A stretch of DNA of 62,474 nt from Pseudoselenomonas ruminantium (GCA_902780915.1 CACZHK010000006.1:1-62474), one strand, 5' to 3'. Positions 42,403 through 52,543 are shown, counted from the stretch's first letter. A program made the numbers and translations. Notes: a model not told the origin generated them from the sequence alone.

Positions 42403-44085
42403 TCAGATATCTATGGTTCTGCCGCCCCTCTGCTGAAAGACATCATCCTTTTTGGGCGTACCGCTGTCCACCTTAGCCTTGATTTCCTTCACATAATCTT
42501 GTCGGTCTTCCGGGGCTGTAGCAGCTACTGCCCTGACATTTGCCCAGGCTCTGATGGCGGATATCTGCTCTGCCTGAGTTACGACCAGGGGCACGGTGTT
42601 GGCAATGGCCTTGTCAAAATCTTCCATGCGGATGGCGCGATTGTCGCAGAATGCTTCAAAAAGGCCGCTGATGACGGCGTTTTCTATTTCTGCGCCCACG
42701 AAGCCTTCGGTTTCGTCTGCCAGATGATTAAGTGCGTCTTCTGTCCAGTCAAAGGAACCTTTGACCTCGGGATCTTTAAGCCTACGCATAAGGTGTACTT
42801 TGAAAATAGCCTTTCTTTCAGAGGCGGTGGGCAAGTCTACAAAGAAAATTTCATCAAATCGTCCCTTCCTCATCATTTCTGAGGGCAGGGCGTGTATGTT
42901 GTTGGCAGTTGCCACTACGAAAACTGGATTTTTCTTTTCCTGCATCCAAGTGAGGAAGGTTCCGAATACGCGGGTTGAGGTACCACTGTCACCGGAGCCG
43001 CTTACGCCGCTGAACCCTTTTTCGATTTCATCAATCCATAAGATGCTGGGAGCTGCAGCCTCGGCTGTCTTGATGGCATTGCGCATATTTTCTTCGCTGC
43101 TGCCGACGATACCGCTGAATATCTTGCCCACATCCATGCGCAGGAGAGGCAGTTTCCACATGGCACTGATGGCCTTGGCGGTGAGACTCTTGCCACAACC
43201 CGGCACTCCTGTGATGAGTACGCCCTTGGGGGCGGGCAGACTGTACTTGGCAGCTCTGGCTTGCCAGGAATTGTTTCTTTTCAGAAGCCACTTCTTGAGA
43301 TTCCCTAGGCCGCCTACGTCATCGAGGTTCAGGTCGCTTTGGATATATTCCAGCACACCGGTTTTCTTGATGATTTGCCGCTTTTCTTCAACGATGATGT
43401 CCCGACTGTCCTTATCAAGGCACCCCCGCTCTACTATGGCGCGGGCAAAGGCATTTTCGGCCTCTTGGAGAGTAAGCCCCTGGGCGGCTCTGGCCAGCTC
43501 TTCACTGCTGGTTTCGTCAAGGTCGAAGCGAATCTTGGTATTGCCTCGATTATCGTTGATAATACGCTTGAGGCTCTGCTTGATGTCCCGGTAGTCTGGC
43601 AGGTCGAAATCTACGATGGTGATGTCTTTCTGCAGTTCGTTTGGCAGTATCAGGCGGGGAGAAAGAAGGATTACATTCTTTGGCACCATACCGCCTTTGA
43701 GCATATTCACGGTATCTCTGACTTTTCGTATGACCTTTGGTTCTGGTTTCCGGCTATCAAAGTAGATATGGAAGTCCAATAGGACGAGCAGTGCAGGTTT
43801 GTCGTATTTTTGAATAAATTCTAACGCTTTTAAGGGGTCGGCGGTATCTTTTTCGATTTTTCCACCCGTAGATATATCCGATTCATTTTCAATTAGGGCT
43901 ATGCCGGTGGTGATGCGCCAGATGAAGAGGGTTCGGGGGGTCTTGATTAAAGATGCGTCCCTTCCTATATGACATAAGGTTTTTAGGGCACGTTCCTCTT
44001 CCCAGGTGGGCAGATATATCATGGGGAATCTTGCCCTGAAAAGGTCTGATAAGTGTTTTTCGATAGAATTATGTATTTCCGTCAT
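42403..44085 (-). CDS. AAA+ ATPase, Ycf46-like
   Basis: A 560-residue protein. The N-terminal 240 residues form a degenerate ATPase-like domain ([20 protein letters not shown]). The C-terminal AAA+ module has Walker [14 protein letters not shown] (about 293-305), Walker [11 protein letters not shown] (about 348-357), sensor VVATANNIH and arginine finger [10 protein letters not shown]. This is the Ycf46 arrangement; family members are linked to CO2/carbon regulation in cyanobacteria but elsewhere unassigned. The start at 44085 has GGGGAGGGA before it and overlaps the upstream XRE gene by 17 bases. Confidence 0.88.
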   Translation of the reverse strand: MTEIHNSIEKHLSDLFRARFPMIYLPTWEEERALKTLCHIGRDASLIKTPRTLFIWRITTGIALIENESDISTGGKIEKDTADPLKALEFIQKYDKPALLVLLDFHIYFDSRKPEPKVIRKVRDTVNMLKGGMVPKNVILLSPRLILPNELQKDITIVDFDLPDYRDIKQSLKRIINDNRGNTKIRFDLDETSSEELARAAQGLTLQEAENAFARAIVERGCLDKDSRDIIVEEKRQIIKKTGVLEYIQSDLNLDDVGGLGNLKKWLLKRNNSWQARAAKYSLPAPKGVLITGVPGCGKSLTAKAISAMWKLPLLRMDVGKIFSGIVGSSEENMRNAIKTAEAAAPSILWIDEIEKGFSGVSGSGDSGTSTRVFGTFLTWMQEKKNPVFVVATANNIHALPSEMMRKGRFDEIFFVDLPTASERKAIFKVHLMRRLKDPEVKGSFDWTEDALNHLADETEGFVGAEIENAVISGLFEAFCDNRAIRMEDFDKAIANTVPLVVTQAEQISAIRAWANVRAVAATAPEDRQDYVKEIKAKVDSGTPKKDDVFQQRGGRTIDI

Positions 44086-44299
44086 GCCGGTCCCTCCCCA
44101 ATGGTCCGTTTTTATTCGAAGCAAGTAATTCATCTACCGAACAGCCGAATATCCTGGCCATCATTATCAACTTCTCTGCTCTCGGCAGGTTGGTGCCCGT
44201 TTCCCACTTGGCTACGGCAGAACGGTCTACTCCCAGCAGGCGGGCCAGTTCTTCCTGACTGAGCTGTTTTTCCTGTCTCAGTTCTCTGATGCGGTTCAT
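44069..44299 (-). CDS. XRE-family HTH regulator (first gene of AAA+ operon)
   Basis: A 76-residue helix-turn-helix protein (IRELRQEKQLSQEELARLLGVDRSAVAKWETGTNLPRAEKLI), essentially a lone Cro/CI-type DNA-binding domain with a short tail. It leads the minus-strand operon and has GGAGG before its ATG. Two palindromic sites lie upstream, so autoregulation is likely. Confidence 0.88.
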   Translation of the reverse strand: MNRIRELRQEKQLSQEELARLLGVDRSAVAKWETGTNLPRAEKLIMMARIFGCSVDELLASNKNGPLGRDRHDGNT

Positions 44300-44323
44300 G
44301 GTCGCGCCTCCTTTTTATATATC

Positions 44324-44338
44324 GTGCGTTTAACTCAC
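44324..44338. promoter_or_regulatory. Palindromic operator O1
   Basis: GTGCGTTTAACTCAC fits the symmetric pattern GTGnGTTnAACnCAC. It lies just downstream of the minus-strand promoter start site. Confidence 0.65.
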
Positions 44339-44351
44339 TATCTTAAGCAGA

Positions 44352-44380
44352 ATTATACAAAAATTCTAGCGCTTAGTCAA
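44352..44380 (-). promoter_or_regulatory. Promoter of the minus-strand XRE/AAA+ operon
   Basis: On the minus strand TTGACT (44375-44380), a 17-bp spacer and TATAAT (44352-44357) make a near-consensus promoter; the start would be near 44345, with operator O1 at about +8 to +22. Confidence 0.7.
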
Positions 44381-44408
44381 TATAAACTTTGTAAATGTGT
44401 AAACTATC

Positions 44409-44423
44409 GTGTGTTAAACTCAC
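44409..44423. promoter_or_regulatory. Palindromic operator O2
   Basis: GTGTGTTAAACTCAC fits the same GTGnGTTnAACnCAC pattern, 85 bp from O1 and just upstream of the plus-strand promoter. Confidence 0.65.
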
Positions 44424-44426
44424 AGA

Positions 44427-44454
44427 TTTCAACGCCCTGTATTTCCCGTATAAT
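44427..44454 (+). promoter_or_regulatory. Promoter of the plus-strand XRE gene
   Basis: TATAAT at 44449-44454 with a weak -35 (TTTCAA, 44427-44432) and operator O2 directly upstream. Confidence 0.55.
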
Positions 44455-44476
44455 GTTCTTAAAGGACGGTGATACC

Positions 44477-44842
44477 ATGAGCATTACGGGAGATAGGCTG
44501 CGGGCGCTTCGGGAGAAGAAGGGCATGTCCCAGGAGGCAGTGGCGGATTTTTTGGGAATTTCCCGCACTGCTTACAACAAGTATGAGAGCGGGGTCATAA
44601 AGCCTGTGCGAAAGCTTGAGGGGCTTTCACGGCTTTTTGGCGTGAGTGCAGATTATATACTGGGGCAGGAGAGCGAGCCTGTCCTCCTGCCCGGGGAAAC
44701 AGAGCCACGAGTTGAACAGCAGATTAAGAAGTACATCGGCCTTAGCCGTGGCGGCAGGGATATCGTGGATATTACCTTGGATGCCGTCTATCAGCGTGAG
44801 CAGGATGCTCCATCTGGCAGTACGGAAGGTACATCTGAGTAA
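44477..44842 (+). CDS. XRE-family HTH regulator
   Basis: A 121-residue protein: N-terminal XRE domain (DRLRALREKKGMSQEAVADFLGISRTAYNKYESG, about 6-40) followed by a helical tail with YIGLSRGGRDIVDITLDAVY, similar to small phage-type or stress regulators. The start is ATG at 44477 after AAAGGACGG; the open frame extends 51 codons upstream through the promoter and is not used. Divergent from the AAA+ operon with shared operators. Confidence 0.85.
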   Translation: MSITGDRLRALREKKGMSQEAVADFLGISRTAYNKYESGVIKPVRKLEGLSRLFGVSADYILGQESEPVLLPGETEPRVEQQIKKYIGLSRGGRDIVDITLDAVYQREQDAPSGSTEGTSE

Positions 44843-44875
44843 GGTCGGTTGTATATTTTCATCCATTATACCAAA

Positions 44876-44908
44876 GTCCCCACAGCTTTTGTTATGCTGT
44901 GGGGACAA
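44876..44908. terminator. Bidirectional terminator
   Basis: GTCCCCACAGC (44876-44886) and GCTGTGGGGAC (44896-44906) form an 11-bp stem between the convergent XRE and kinase genes. Confidence 0.75.
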
Positions 44909-44914
44909 TTTGCG

Positions 44915-46345
44915 TTATTTTGTCTGGGCGACGTCCAGGCGCAGGCATTGGTAGTCTTCCGTCTGGGGCAGGATGGTTTTGGGGAGGCGTATCTGCACCC
45001 AGATGGCGAGGCCTTCGGTGCCTTCCGGGAAGGCGGTGCCGCAGGGGATGGGGATGTCGGTGGTCTCTCCGGGGGAAAGGGCGGGGAGGAGGGTTTCGGT
45101 GTTCAGCTGCTTGCCGTAGTTATTGGCGTAGGCGAAGGTGACTGTTGAGGGGGGCAGGGGGGTGTTGCTGTCATTTTCCACATGGAGGAAAGCGCTGCCT
45201 GTCAGCCACTCGTTGGGAGATATTTTCGGAGGGGGATAGGCAGTGGGGGCTAGGGCCTGGCCGTTCCAGAAAAGGGTGGTCCGTAGAATGCCTGTGGGGA
45301 CGGAGGGGGCAGGGGCTGCAGGAGCCGGTGCCCCTGCGGGCATTTCGGCGGGGTCTGCGCTGGCGGGGATTTCTGCTGTTGCGGGGAGTGGCGTGTCAGC
45401 TGGGGCGCTGGCGGGGGCTTTTTCTGGTACTAAAGGCAGGTCAGCAGAGGAAGCCTGTGCTGGTGATTGCGCAGTTCCCTTGGTGTCGCTGGCTGGGGCG
45501 GGGGGAGCCTGGGGTTCTGTGAGGGCAGGTGGTTCTGCTGCCGGTTCCTGTCGGACGGGCACCTGCCCAGGATATGACAGAGCCAGTAGCAGCAAGAGGG
45601 CCAAGGCCAGGGCTGTGAGCAGGGGGAGCCTTACTTTATGGAAGAAAAGGCGCCTTTTCAGGGCTTGGGCAAGTTCTGTGGCAGATTGATAGCGCGCCTC
45701 AGGGTCTACCGCTGTGCATTTGCGGATGATGGGGGCGAGGAAGCCGCGGTAGCCCTCGGGCAGCAATCTCTTGATGGTCATGCCCAGGGAGTAGATATCG
45801 CTTCTGCCGTCAGTCTGGCCGTAGCCGTACTGCTCTGGCGGGGCATAGCCTTTGGTGCCCAGGAGGGCAGTATCCTCGTCGGCATCGTCTTTCATCAGCC
45901 GGGCAGAGTCAAAGTCAATGAGGCGGTAGCTGCCAGATTTTTCCAGCAGGAGATTGGCGGGCTTGATATCCCGGTGGACAATGCCGTGGGCGTGGAGGAG
46001 GGCAAGGCCTGAGGCCACGGTGAGCAGCAGCTCGGTGGCTTCTTTTTCAGTCAGTTTCCCTTGGGCGGCAAGGTGCTGGAGGCTGTCCCCTGCAATATGT
46101 TCTTCCACCAGCAGGGTGCTGTCCTTATCTTCGGCATAGCAAAGGATTTTTGGGCAAAGGGGGCAGTCTGCTTCTTGCAGGGCTTTGAGGGGCAGGCCTG
46201 TGCTGGCAAGGCGCTTCAAGACGACGGTCTGCCCCGTCCTGTCTGCGGCCAGCCATACCTGGCTTTTCGCTGTGTCTTTCAGCAGGCGGATTTTCTGATA
46301 GGAGGATTCAAGGTAGGCTGTTACGGCGGTGTCCAGTTCAATCAC
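44915..46345 (-). CDS. Hanks-type serine/threonine protein kinase, membrane-anchored
   Basis: A 476-residue protein. The N-terminal kinase domain (about 15-235) has VVLKRL (ATP Lys), HGIVHRDIKPANLLL (catalytic loop), LIDFDSARL in place of the usual DFG, and GTKGYAPPEQYGYG. One membrane helix follows (LPLLTALALALLLLLALSY, about 240-258), then a Pro/Ala-rich linker of about 100 residues and an external beta-rich domain. The start is GTG at 46345 with AAGG close upstream. Divergent from the XRE gene at 46386, a common pairing. Confidence 0.88.
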   Translation of the reverse strand: MIELDTAVTAYLESSYQKIRLLKDTAKSQVWLAADRTGQTVVLKRLASTGLPLKALQEADCPLCPKILCYAEDKDSTLLVEEHIAGDSLQHLAAQGKLTEKEATELLLTVASGLALLHAHGIVHRDIKPANLLLEKSGSYRLIDFDSARLMKDDADEDTALLGTKGYAPPEQYGYGQTDGRSDIYSLGMTIKRLLPEGYRGFLAPIIRKCTAVDPEARYQSATELAQALKRRLFFHKVRLPLLTALALALLLLLALSYPGQVPVRQEPAAEPPALTEPQAPPAPASDTKGTAQSPAQASSADLPLVPEKAPASAPADTPLPATAEIPASADPAEMPAGAPAPAAPAPSVPTGILRTTLFWNGQALAPTAYPPPKISPNEWLTGSAFLHVENDSNTPLPPSTVTFAYANNYGKQLNTETLLPALSPGETTDIPIPCGTAFPEGTEGLAIWVQIRLPKTILPQTEDYQCLRLDVAQTK

Positions 46346-46385
46346 CTTGCTTTCGTCATGGAAGTGGGCTAAGATGGAGAGAGAA

Positions 46386-46832
46386 ATGAGGTGTATTGCG
46401 TTGGCAGATAAAGATACGGAGCAGCTTCAGCATGAATTGAAAGACGCGGACTCCATGGAGGCGTTTTTCGCTGAAAATGGAGAGCACCTGCGGCATCTCA
46501 CGCTGGCGGAGTATTTGGGGCAGCTTTTGGAAGAAAAGGGGCTGACCAAGGCCGAGGTGGTGCGCAGGTCGAATCTGGATCAGGTCTATGGTTATCATAT
46601 TTTCTCTGGGTACAAGAAAAGTCCTTCTAAAGAAAAGGTATTGGCCCTGGCTTTGGCGCTGGGCCTGTCCCCCGAGGAGGCACAGCGGTTGCTTTACTAT
46701 GCAGGAGCCAAGCAGCTCTATGTGCGTGACCCGTGGGACAGTGTGATATGGTATGCCCTGGAGCATAAGCTGTCTGTAGGAGAGACAAACGAGCTCTTGC
46801 AGAAGCTGAATGCGGGGAAGCTCTTGGGGTAA
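46386..46832 (+). CDS. XRE-like regulator paired with the kinase
   Basis: A 148-residue protein with an HTH-like core (TLAEYLGQLLEEKGLTKAEVVRRSNLDQVYGYHIFSG, about 43-79, then KEKVLALALALGLSPEEAQRLL). This pattern is seen in regulators encoded beside Ser/Thr kinases in Firmicutes, and phosphorylation by that kinase is a reasonable guess. Start uncertain: ATG 46386 (GGAG at 6 bp) or TTG 46401 (GAGGTG at 7 bp). Confidence 0.75.
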   Translation: MRCIALADKDTEQLQHELKDADSMEAFFAENGEHLRHLTLAEYLGQLLEEKGLTKAEVVRRSNLDQVYGYHIFSGYKKSPSKEKVLALALALGLSPEEAQRLLYYAGAKQLYVRDPWDSVIWYALEHKLSVGETNELLQKLNAGKLLG

Positions 46833-46977
46833 GAGAGCTTTCTTGCCTTTTGGAGCAGCAAAAGGATAAAATGAATAGAATATGATCCAAAGCGCACTTA
46901 TGAGTCCGGTGCCCTGCTGACGATAAAATAAACGGGGCCGTGGACATCGGATAATTTGCATATTTGCTGTCAGCACG

Positions 46978-47010
46978 AAAAAATCCCGCCGATGAGGCGG
47001 GATTTTTTTT
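46978..47010. terminator. Bidirectional terminator
   Basis: AAAAAATCCCGCC and GGCGGGATTTTTTTT around GATGA, between the XRE gene and the glucosidase gene on the opposite strand. The 140 bases before it hold no gene. Confidence 0.9.
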
Positions 47011-47055
47011 ATCAAGAGAATGTTTGGGTATCTTTGGGGAAAGAAAGGGGTAATC

Positions 47056-48504
<1,449 letters not shown>

Positions 48505-48517
48505 CTATATATCTCCC

Positions 48518-48841
48518 TTATTTTTCCAGTGCTTTGAATTTCTTGTAAACTTCGATGAATTCCTGGGCGATGGTCTTGAAGCCCTCGGCGCTCATGAGCT
48601 GGTCCTCGGCGTGGAGGATCAGGAGGGACAGGGTGCTGCCGGGGCCGCCTTCGGCCTCCTGCTGCAGCAGGCTGGCATGGGCATTGTGGCCCTCGACAAA
48701 GACTTCATCGCCTTCCTTGATGAGAGCCTCGGCGGCTTCAAAGTCGCCCTCCTTGGCCTTCTGGATGGCTTCGATGTAGGAGCTGCGGGCGGTGCCCACG
48801 GAGGAAATGATGTTGAATGCTACAAGTTCCAAACCTTCCAC
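48518..48841 (-). CDS. celC: PTS lactose/cellobiose-family IIA component
   Basis: A 107-residue helical IIA protein that passes phosphate from HPr to IIB. The active His is in LSLLILHAEDQLMSAEGF (about residue 77). The N-terminus (LELVAFNIISSVGTARSSYIEAI) is typical. GTG start after GGGAGGAAA. Transcribed with IIC and IIB upstream. Confidence 0.93.
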   Translation of the reverse strand: MEGLELVAFNIISSVGTARSSYIEAIQKAKEGDFEAAEALIKEGDEVFVEGHNAHASLLQQEAEGGPGSTLSLLILHAEDQLMSAEGFKTIAQEFIEVYKKFKALEK

Positions 48842-48858
48842 GGTGCGTTTCCTCCCTC

Positions 48859-49158
48859 TCAGCCGATGAGCTTCTTGGCAGTTTCCAGCACGCCCTTGCC
48901 GTCCATGCGGCCGTAGAGCTTCATGTCGATGGCTTCTACAGGGATGCCCGGGCAGGCAGCCTCGACCTTGGCCTTGGCAAAGCGCACCTGGGGGCCAAGG
49001 AGGATCACATCAGCGTCGGAAGCCTTGTCCTTGGCTTCGGCGGTGGGGTAAGCGGCAATCTCGCACTCGAAGTTTTCGGCAGCAGCAGCTTCCTGCATTT
49101 TCTTGACCAGCATAGAGGTGGACATACCAGCGGCGCAGAGAAGAATGATTTTTTTCAT
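48859..49158 (-). CDS. celA: PTS cellobiose-family IIB component
   Basis: A 99-residue IIB protein with phospho-accepting Cys8 in KKIILLCAAGMSTSMLVKKM. It transfers phosphate to the sugar during uptake by IIC. Full length, good RBS (AAGGAGTG) upstream. Confidence 0.95.
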   Translation of the reverse strand: MKKIILLCAAGMSTSMLVKKMQEAAAAENFECEIAAYPTAEAKDKASDADVILLGPQVRFAKAKVEAACPGIPVEAIDMKLYGRMDGKGVLETAKKLIG

Positions 49159-49213
49159 GATGATGCACTCCTTTTTATGTAACAGAAATCAACTTTTCAT
49201 ATTTGCGGTTTTA

Positions 49214-50524
49214 TCAGCCCTCGGCCTCTGCTTCTTTTTCTTCTTTATAGAAAGCATTATCCTGTGCTTTCACGAAGGGGAAGTAGATGGCGGTGGCGGC
49301 GGCCAGGCCCAGGATCTGCACTACTGCGCCCTGCCAGCCGTTCATGAGGAAGCCGGCGATGATGGGCGGGGTGGTCCAGGGCACCTGGATGGCGCTGAAG
49401 GGAGCCATGAAGCCAATAGCAATTGCTCCGTAGCAGATCAGCATGATAGAGAGCTGAGCCAGGCAGAAGGGAACCAGCATATAGGGGTTGAACACGATAG
49501 GCAGACCGAAGATGATAGGCTCGTTGATGTTGAAGAAGCCAGGAACAGTGCCCAGGCGGGTGATGGTCTTCATCTGCTGGGAACGTGCCACCAGGTAGCT
49601 GGCGATGAGCAGGCCGAAGGTTGCGCCGCAGCCGCCCGGCTTCATCATGGTATCGGTGATCTGGATGGTGAGGATATGAGCGTCGGGGTTGCCGATGAGG
49701 CTCAGGCCTGCATCAATGATTTTCTGGTTGTCCAGAGAGTTGGCGATCATCAGGGGGTTCAAGATGCCGCCCACCACGTTGGGGCCGTGGATGCCGGCCC
49801 AGAAGAGGATGGTCATCAAGAGGGAGAAGACGGTGCCGCCCACTACCGTGTCAGACAGCCCCTGCAAAGGAGTCTGGATGACGGCGAAAATCAGCTCCGG
49901 GAAAGTGGTGGCGCCCATGAAGTGGCAGAGACCGTAAATCACAGAAGCTGCCGTAAAGAGGATGACGCCGGGGGTCAGGGCCTCGAAAGCGCGGGCCACG
50001 CCGCCGGGAACAGCGTCCGGCATCTTGATGCCGATGTGGTTCTTCTCGCACCAGCAGAAGACTGCGGAGGTGAAGAAAGAAATCAGGATAGCGGTGATGA
50101 CGCCGTTGCTGCCGCCCCAGAGCTTGGGGATGACATTATCTGCCATGCCGCCGCCTTCCACGGCCACGGAGGCAGGCATTACGATGATGAATGCGGCCAG
50201 GGCCAGGATGGAAGCCATGATGGCATCGCAGCCTTCAGCCTCCACATATTTGTAGGTGATGGCCAGCACCGCGATGATGCCCAGAATATTGAAAGTACCG
50301 CCGGCTACGGCGTTCAAGGGGTCAGTCCAATGGGGGCCGAACAGCCCGGCCATGAACTCGGGGTAGCCCGGGATAGGCAGATTGGCAATCAGCAGGAACA
50401 GGGAACCGCAGATGGTGAAGGGGGTGGTCATGATAAAACCGTCCCTCAAAGCGGCAACCGCTTTGTACTCGGCGAAGCGAGCCATGAATTCGACAAATTT
50501 GTCGAACATCTCTTGTTTCGTCAT
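49214..50524 (-). CDS. celB: PTS cellobiose-family IIC permease
   Basis: A 436-residue integral membrane permease of the lactose/cellobiose PTS family with about ten hydrophobic segments, the conserved GGSNGVI, GLPIVFNPYMLVPF and FNINEPIIFG motifs (about 325-350), and a charged C-terminal tail (KEEKEAEAEG). First gene of the operon, with GAGAGGCTC upstream. Confidence 0.95.
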   Translation of the reverse strand: MTKQEMFDKFVEFMARFAEYKAVAALRDGFIMTTPFTICGSLFLLIANLPIPGYPEFMAGLFGPHWTDPLNAVAGGTFNILGIIAVLAITYKYVEAEGCDAIMASILALAAFIIVMPASVAVEGGGMADNVIPKLWGGSNGVITAILISFFTSAVFCWCEKNHIGIKMPDAVPGGVARAFEALTPGVILFTAASVIYGLCHFMGATTFPELIFAVIQTPLQGLSDTVVGGTVFSLLMTILFWAGIHGPNVVGGILNPLMIANSLDNQKIIDAGLSLIGNPDAHILTIQITDTMMKPGGCGATFGLLIASYLVARSQQMKTITRLGTVPGFFNINEPIIFGLPIVFNPYMLVPFCLAQLSIMLICYGAIAIGFMAPFSAIQVPWTTPPIIAGFLMNGWQGAVVQILGLAAATAIYFPFVKAQDNAFYKEEKEAEAEG

Positions 50525-50628
50525 GAGATGAGCCTCTCTTTCTCAAAAGCATTGATCCTAAAATCCAAACCTATGATTTCACCGCTCCCCCTCGCGCGCC
50601 GGAGGAGTGTTTTCCTTGGTATGCTCAC

Positions 50629-50657
50629 AATATAGCACAAGGATTCAGCTGCTTCAA
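50629..50657 (-). promoter_or_regulatory. Promoter of the PTS operon
   Basis: On the minus strand TTGAAG (50652-50657), a 17-bp spacer containing TGTGC and TATATT (50629-50634), an extended -10 pattern, about 105 bases ahead of the IIC start. Confidence 0.6.
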
Positions 50658-50696
50658 GAGATTCTGACAGTTCTGGAATGATGTTTCAAAAAGAAT

Positions 50697-50731
50697 AAAA
50701 AAATCCGAAACAGGATAAAACACTGTTTCGG
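50697..50731 (-). terminator. Terminator of the RpiR-family gene
   Basis: Minus strand: CCGAAACAG and CTGTTTCGG form a stem followed by ATTTTTTT. It ends the regulator transcript before the PTS promoter. A cre-like palindrome GGAAAACGTTTTCT overlaps its edge (50730-50743). Confidence 0.75.
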
Positions 50732-50762
50732 AAAACGTTTTCTCTATTGGTTTGCTCGCGAT

Positions 50763-51632
50763 TTACCAGAGCCTGTCCTTTTCGTCTTGGTGGCCGATCC
50801 AGGCTTCAAAGACATCGTAGAATCCTTCTATCTCCTGGAAGTTCCGGGAGAGGAAGATGCCGAAGAGCACATCCAGATAGTAGCGCACCCCCACGCTGAA
50901 GATATTGCCGCCGCAGTCCAGATAGTCAAGGGTATTGGCCACATAGAGAAATTCGTCGCAGAGCTTGGAGAGAGGGGCGTCCTTCTGGCAGGAGAGGAGG
51001 GCGGTTGGCACATGGCGCTCCTTCAGTATCCTGGCTGTGCGCATCAGCCGCCGGTTCTCTCCGGAGCGGCTGATGAGGAGGGCGAAGTGGGTCTTGTCCG
51101 AGATGAGGGCCTGTGAGAACTGGCTGTTCATGGCGTTGTGGGCCACCGCCGCCCGCTTCACCTGCAGCAGGTTGTACACCGCTGTTTCGGCAATGGCATA
51201 GTTCTGGTCGTAGGCGTAGAGGTCGATGACAGTGGCTTTGTCCATGCGCTTTGCTATGCGTTCCAGCTGCGCAAGATCCATTTCGTTCTTGGTTTCCTCG
51301 ATGGCCTCTATCTCCAGGGCTGCCATCTTGCGCACGATATCCCCGATGGAGTCCTTGTCCGTGATGGGGCGGCGGATGATGGCGGACACGGAGCCGTCCT
51401 GCACAGCCCGGCTCATCTCGCTCATGAAGCGTATCTTGAACTCGTTGTATCCCTTCAGCCCAAACTTCTGGCACAGGCGGAACACCGCCGCCGGGCTGGT
51501 GAAAGTGCGCTCCGCCAGTTCCCGGATGGACAGGCTGGCGATTTCCGTGGGATTCTTCAGCATGTAGTCAATGACGGACTGCTCCGTAGGGGAGAAGCGC
51601 TCCGCCTCCCGCATGGCTTTCAATAGTCGCAT
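50763..51632 (-). CDS. RpiR/MurR-family transcriptional regulator
   Basis: A 289-residue regulator: N-terminal HTH_6 domain (SPTEQSVIDYMLKNPTEIASLSIRELAERTFTSPAAVFRLCQKFG, about 13-56) and C-terminal SIS sugar-phosphate-binding domain (ALLISRSGENRRLMRTARIL). Its place upstream of and in line with the PTS/glucosidase operon suggests it controls beta-glucoside use. The start at 51632 has GGAGG 8 bases before it; the frame runs further upstream through the tRNA gene and is not used. Confidence 0.9.
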   Translation of the reverse strand: MRLLKAMREAERFSPTEQSVIDYMLKNPTEIASLSIRELAERTFTSPAAVFRLCQKFGLKGYNEFKIRFMSEMSRAVQDGSVSAIIRRPITDKDSIGDIVRKMAALEIEAIEETKNEMDLAQLERIAKRMDKATVIDLYAYDQNYAIAETAVYNLLQVKRAAVAHNAMNSQFSQALISDKTHFALLISRSGENRRLMRTARILKERHVPTALLSCQKDAPLSKLCDEFLYVANTLDYLDCGGNIFSVGVRYYLDVLFGIFLSRNFQEIEGFYDVFEAWIGHQDEKDRLW

Positions 51633-51736
51633 GGATGGGCCTCCTTGTGCTTCATGTATACGAAAAGGGACATTCGGCCGGGAGCCAAATGTCTCTTCTG
51701 CTAAAACCCTGGGCATCCCAAGGCATACTATCTTGT

Positions 51737-51812
51737 TGGTGGAGACGAAGGGGATCGAACCCTCGACCCTCAGATTGCGAACCTGATGCTCTCCCAGCTG
51801 AGCTACGCCCCC
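51737..51812 (-). tRNA. tRNA-Ala (anticodon CGC)
   Basis: The minus strand folds as a complete cloverleaf of 76 nt with encoded CCA: acceptor GGGGGCG/CGTCTCC (with G-T pairs), D arm GCTCAGCTGGGAGAGC, anticodon loop TTCGCAA giving CGC, T arm GAGGGTTCGATCCCCTT. It reads GCG codons. Confidence 0.95.
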
Positions 51813-51976
51813 ATGTGCTGTGCACAACTGTTATTTTAGCACTGCGGGGCGGGGATGGCAAGGATTTGTTGTTGAAGTGGGTGATTTTTCTAAATTTTTT
51901 ATTTGAAGATGTAGGCATTTATATGATAAAATTTTCTTAAAGGATTGAGTCGATATCTTAGGGAAAGGGCGTGGGC

Positions 51977-52543
51977 ATGATGTCAGGCATGGGGATTGCT
52001 GCCTGGGGCGGCTTTGGTTCGCCTTATGGAAATTATAGCGGCTACGGTGATTATGGTTATGGGAATGAGGCTGGCTATGGCGAGGAGAAAGTCAATGGCG
52101 GCGTGAAGGGCTATGGTGAGGAAGAAACCGGCGGCGGGTATAGCGGTGCCGAAAGTACCGAGGGAGAAGAAAAGGCCGTAGACACAGGAGAGTGCGAGAC
52201 CTGCAAGAATCGCAAATATCAGGACGGCTCGGACGAAATGGTGTCCTTCAAGGCAGCGGGGCATATCGACCCGGATAGCGCTGCCTCGGTGGTCATGAGC
52301 CATGAGCAGGAGCATGTGTCCAATGCCTATCAGAAAGCTGACCTGGAGGGCGGCGAAGTAGTGCGGGCCAGTGTGCGTCTCAAGACCGACATCTGCCCGG
52401 AGTGCGGCCGCACCTTCATCTCCGGCGGCGTCACCAGCACCCAGATACGCTATGTCAATGAGACGAACCCTTACCAAAAGGAATTGAAGTCCTCTGACTT
52501 GAGCAAATATCTTGGGGCCAATGTGGATATTGCCGCAGGGTGA
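51977..52543 (+). CDS. SprA-related putative metalloprotease
   Basis: A 188-residue protein. A Gly/Tyr-rich N-terminal stretch (about 1-60; YGNYSGYGDYGYGN) precedes a conserved domain with CETCKNRKYQDGSDEMVSF, a zinc-protease-like HEQEH (SHEQEHVSNAYQKA, about 113) and DICPECGRTFISGGVTST. This is the SprA-related family of putative zinc metalloproteases. Four Cys in two CxxC pairs could hold a metal. The start ATG at 51977 follows GGGAAAGGGC; a GTG 6 bases upstream is possible. A promoter TTGAAG-18 bp-TAAAAT lies at 51903-51932. Confidence 0.75.
   Translation: MMSGMGIAAWGGFGSPYGNYSGYGDYGYGNEAGYGEEKVNGGVKGYGEEETGGGYSGAESTEGEEKAVDTGECETCKNRKYQDGSDEMVSFKAAGHIDPDSAASVVMSHEQEHVSNAYQKADLEGGEVVRASVRLKTDICPECGRTFISGGVTSTQIRYVNETNPYQKELKSSDLSKYLGANVDIAAG

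Noticed and set aside
49103..50635. Plus-strand open frame through the PTS permease
   Set aside because: Extremely Asp/His/Gly-rich translation, opposite a clear IIC permease.
50730..50743. cre-like catabolite repression site (GGAAAACGTTTTCT)
   Set aside because: Both ends deviate from the consensus, and it lies over 70 bp upstream of the PTS promoter at the terminator edge, so no role is claimed.
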